Of a DNA stretch of 16,331 bases, positions 14,159 through 16,331 are shown piece by piece. The DNA is from F23-D06 sp947167635. Lineage in GTDB: Bacteria > Bacteroidota > Bacteroidia > Bacteroidales > WCHB1-69. The translations under genes and the position numbers were made by a program. Below the pieces are notes generated by a model, which was not told where the DNA came from, searched no databases, and saw nothing but the letters and a program-made list of their open reading frames with translations. The stretch is taken from assembly GCA_947167635.1 (NCBI GenBank), contig CAMVIT010000057.1, positions 1 through 16,331 of the forward strand, read 5' to 3'. Positions within the stretch are counted from its first letter, which is position 1, and each line of letters opens with the position of its first letter.

Positions 14159-14198
14159 AATATCAACAAAACACCGTTGATATTTTTTCTTGTTGATA
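14159..14198. repeat. Nine-base perfect inverted repeat plus a third GTTGATA copy
   Basis: AATATCAAC (14159-14167) and GTTGATATT (14176-14184) pair perfectly around an eight-base loop. A further direct copy, GTTGATA, follows at 14192-14198, spaced 16 bases (start to start) from the previous one. In the plus direction the stem runs into TTTT, as in a terminator, but no plus-strand gene ends here. On the minus strand it lies about 50-75 bases after fabD and 197 bases before nrdJ. It may be a protein-binding site for nrdJ control or a transcript-end structure of fabD. Confidence 0.5.
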
Positions 14199-14206
14199 AT
14201 AAAGGG

Positions 14207-14225
14207 TTTGAAAAAAACTTTCAAA
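14207..14225. repeat. Small A/T hairpin just after fabD
   Basis: TTTGAAA (14207-14213) and TTTCAAA (14219-14225) are perfect 7-base reverse complements around AAAAC. On the minus strand the stem is preceded, not followed, by a T-run, so it is not a standard terminator for fabD. It starts about 9 bases past the fabD stop. Confidence 0.3.
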
Positions 14226-14233
14226 AAAAAATT

Positions 14234-15112
14234 CTAAAAGGTACAAATTTCGACTTCCGGATTGATTCTTTTTACAAGTCCTTGGAGGGTCGATCCCGGT
14301 CCGAATTCCACGAACCGTCCGGCACCGTCTGCGACCATCTGTTGCACGGATTGCATCCATTGCACGGGGTGGGTGAGCTGCACGATCAGGTTCTCCTGGA
14401 TGCTTTTGGGATCAACGGAGGGGGTGGCGCTGACGTTTTGGTAAACGGGACAATGTGGTGCCGTGAAGTGGCACTCCCGGATGGCGGCGGCCAGCTCTTC
14501 TTGCGCGGATTGCATCAGCGGGGAGTGGAAGGCCCCTCCCACATGGAGTGGAAAGAGTCGTCGGGCACCCTTTTCGGCAAGTTTTTCCATGGCCTTTTCC
14601 AATCCGCTCTGCGTGCCGGAAATCACCAACTGCTTGGGACTGTTGTAGTTGGCCGGGACTACCACATCATCGGTGATGGATGCGCACACCTGTTCGGTGA
14701 TTCGGTCGTTGAAATTCAGTACGGCCACCATGCCGGAGGGTTGGAGTTCGCAGGCCCGTTGCATGGCTTGGGCGCGTCGTGACACTAATCGCAGACCCTC
14801 CTCGAAGGCGAGGGAGCCGGCGATGGTCAGCGCCGTCAGTTCTCCTAACGAGTGCCCGGCCACCATGTCGGGCTGCTCTTTCGCCAGACAGTGATGGGCC
14901 ACGAAAGCGTGCAGGAAGACGGCGGGCTGAGTCACCCTGGTTTGTGCCAGCTCCTCGTCGCCGCCCGTGAACATGATTTCCGACAGAGGGAATCCCAAAC
15001 AAGCATCCGCTTGCGCAAACAACTGTCTTGCAAGCGGATACTGGTCATATAACTCTTTTCCCATGCCAGGGTGCTGGGCCCCTTGGCCAGGGAATATGTG
15101 CGCTGTTTTCAC
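14234..15112 (-). CDS. fabD: Malonyl-CoA:ACP transacylase
   Basis: FabD moves the malonyl group from malonyl-CoA to acyl carrier protein, supplying the extender unit for cytosolic fatty acid synthesis. The 292-residue product shows the oxyanion-hole motif FPGQGAQ (residues 7-13), the nucleophile Ser88 in GHSLGE, Arg113 in SRRAQAM, Asn155 in the ANYNSP region, and catalytic His196 in GGAFHSPLM. FVEFGPGSTLQGLVKRI closes the fold. Length is slightly below the common 300-310 but all key residues are present. The start is GTG at 15112; no ATG sits nearby in frame and the motif spacing fits. It is 18 bp after the metK stop, so it is probably co-transcribed with metK; nrdJ is separated by 271 bp. 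Confidence 0.96.
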   Translation of the reverse strand: MKTAHIFPGQGAQHPGMGKELYDQYPLARQLFAQADACLGFPLSEIMFTGGDEELAQTRVTQPAVFLHAFVAHHCLAKEQPDMVAGHSLGELTALTIAGSLAFEEGLRLVSRRAQAMQRACELQPSGMVAVLNFNDRITEQVCASITDDVVVPANYNSPKQLVISGTQSGLEKAMEKLAEKGARRLFPLHVGGAFHSPLMQSAQEELAAAIRECHFTAPHCPVYQNVSATPSVDPKSIQENLIVQLTHPVQWMQSVQQMVADGAGRFVEFGPGSTLQGLVKRINPEVEICTF

Positions 15113-15130
15113 GATGTTTTATACTATATA

Positions 15131-16331
15131 TTATATTAGGTTAAATTGCTTTTTGATTTCGTCCACATAGTCCAGTTTTTCCCACGGGAAGAATGTGACC
15201 GTGCGTTTGTCGATCGTTTTGGTGTAGGTGGTTCGGCCGAAATGGCCGTATGTGGCGGTGGGTTGGTAGATCGGATTCTTCAGCTGGAAGCGTTCGATGA
15301 TGCCGTAGGGGGTCATGTCGAAGATGCTCTCAATCTTGCGGGCAATGGCGCCGTCCGACATTTTGACGGTGGCGGTGCCGTAGGTGTTGACGTAGAGTCC
15401 GACAGGTTTGGCTTTCCCGATGGCGTATGCCACTTGGACGAGTGCCTGTCTGCAGAGTCCGGCGGCGACCATGTTCTTGGCGATGTGGCGCGTGGCGTAG
15501 GCGGCGGAACGGTCAACCTTGGAGGGGTCCTTTCCTGAGAAGGCACCGCCTCCGTGGGCACCGTGCCCGCCGTAGGTGTCAACGATGATCTTGCGGCCCG
15601 TCAGACCGGTGTCGCCGTTCGGCCCGCCGATGACAAACTTGCCCGTGGGGTTGACGAAAAGCTTGCTGTAGTTGAAATGGTCAAACAGGCGTTGCACCTT
15701 TTCGGGGCAATTCTTGATCACACGCGGGATAAGAATCTCTTGCACATCGCGTTTGATGACGGCCTGCATGGCCTTCTCTTTGTCGAAGTCGTCGTGTTGC
15801 GTGGAAAGCACGATGGTGTCGATGCTTTCAGGCTGGTGGTCGTCGGAGTAGCGGATGGTCACCTGCGATTTGGAGTCGGGGCGCAGGTAGGTCATCTCTT
15901 TGCCCTCTTTGCGGATGGCGGCGAGTTCTTGTACCAGCATGTGTGCCAGCTCGACGGAGAGGGGCATGTAGTTGTCCATCTCATCGCAAGCGTAGCCGAA
16001 CATCATGCCTTGGTCGCCGGCCCCCTGGTTCTCCTTGACCTTGCGCACCACGCCTTGGTGGATGTCGTCTGATTGGCCGTGAATGGTGGAGATGACACCG
16101 CATGACTTGTAGTCGAATTGGTACTCGCTTTTGGTGTAGCCCACCTTTTTGATTACATCTCTTACGATTTCGTCCACGGGAACATAGGTCGTGGTGTTGA
16201 CCTCTCCCGCGCAGACCACCAATCCGGTGGTTACCAAAGTTTCGCAAGCCACTTTGGATTCTGGATCTTTTGCAAGAAAAGCGTCCAGCAAAGCGTCTGA
16301 AATTTGATCACACAGTTTGTCCGGGTGTCCT
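15131..16331 (-). CDS. metK: S-adenosylmethionine synthase, N-terminus cut by window edge
   Basis: MetK makes S-adenosylmethionine from methionine and ATP. The frame is open to the right edge; the first complete codons read GHPDKLCDQISDALLDAF, the conserved N-terminal ATP/methionine motif, so only about 15-20 residues are missing. Other landmarks are GAGDQGMMFGYACDE, the FVIGGPNGDTGLTGRKIIVDTYGG block and GGGAFSGKDPSKVDRSAAY with its phosphate-binding Lys. About 400 residues are visible, ending KKQFNLI, and the sequence type with THFPWEKLDYV-like ending is that of Bacteroidetes. A TTG at 16291 could be read as a start, but it would cut off the GHPDK motif and is rejected. The promoter lies outside the window. 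fabD follows after 18 bp. Confidence 0.97.
   Translation of the reverse strand, partial: GHPDKLCDQISDALLDAFLAKDPESKVACETLVTTGLVVCAGEVNTTTYVPVDEIVRDVIKKVGYTKSEYQFDYKSCGVISTIHGQSDDIHQGVVRKVKENQGAGDQGMMFGYACDEMDNYMPLSVELAHMLVQELAAIRKEGKEMTYLRPDSKSQVTIRYSDDHQPESIDTIVLSTQHDDFDKEKAMQAVIKRDVQEILIPRVIKNCPEKVQRLFDHFNYSKLFVNPTGKFVIGGPNGDTGLTGRKIIVDTYGGHGAHGGGAFSGKDPSKVDRSAAYATRHIAKNMVAAGLCRQALVQVAYAIGKAKPVGLYVNTYGTATVKMSDGAIARKIESIFDMTPYGIIERFQLKNPIYQPTATYGHFGRTTYTKTIDKRTVTFFPWEKLDYVDEIKKQFNLI

Noticed and set aside
13963..14160. Cobalamin riboswitch upstream of nrdJ
   Set aside because: No B12 box or conserved core was found on the minus strand; the hairpins seen do not match the riboswitch layout.
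15131..16291. metK starting at the TTG at 16291
   Set aside because: The frame continues upstream to the window edge and encodes the invariant GHPDK motif, so the gene is cut by the edge instead.
1..16331. CRISPR arrays, insertion sequences, integrase or phage genes, rRNA
   Set aside because: No regularly spaced repeats, transposase or integrase motifs, terminal inverted repeats or rRNA sequence were seen anywhere in the window.

Overview
The window reads as a chromosomal housekeeping segment from a member of the Bacteroidetes, probably the order Bacteroidales; I cannot name a genus. The support is as follows: a roughly 315-residue NusB, the gene order nusB - DUF1573 lipoprotein - yajC - ybbR-like - coaE, the Bacteroidetes-type MetK and NIF3, several promoters with the TAnnTTTG -7 element typical of the phylum, and A/T-rich leaders with no Shine-Dalgarno sequence. 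No IS element, phage gene, CRISPR array, rRNA or tRNA was found.

Layout. Positions 1-1092 (-) hold the start of a DUF1846 protein that runs off the left edge. Positions 1314-4095 (-) are a tight run: nusB, DUF1573 lipoprotein, yajC, a short YbbR-like protein, coaE. Upstream of nusB on the same strand lie a membrane-anchored coiled-coil protein (4127-5065) and a secreted alkaline phosphatase (5133-6779). A compact divergent promoter at 6780-6848 separates the phosphatase from a + strand pair: a NIF3-like metal protein (6849-7640) and a coiled-coil C4 zinc-ribbon protein (7671-8705). That pair ends at a clear intrinsic terminator near 8768-8790. A lone secreted protein of unknown function follows (8919-10400, +), visibly richer in A+T than its neighbours. 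Positions 10459-16331 are again on the minus strand: metK (N-terminus off the right edge), fabD, a 271-bp gap with inverted repeats, nrdJ (coenzyme B12-dependent ribonucleotide reductase), and a two-domain CCG (LutA/HdrB-like) protein 12 bp after nrdJ.

How the genes fit together. MetK makes S-adenosylmethionine, FabD loads malonyl groups onto acyl carrier protein, CoaE finishes coenzyme A, NusB acts in transcription antitermination and YajC at the Sec translocon. These are core functions. The less understood parts are the nrdJ plus CCG-protein pair, the NIF3 plus zinc-ribbon pair, the membrane coiled-coil protein before nusB, and the DUF1846 protein. I see no strong sign of a new defence, mobile or biosynthetic system. 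The points most worth a second look are the nrdJ/CCG pairing, the palindromic divergent promoter, the three-copy GTTGATA element before nrdJ, and unusual extensions or truncations in several conserved proteins.
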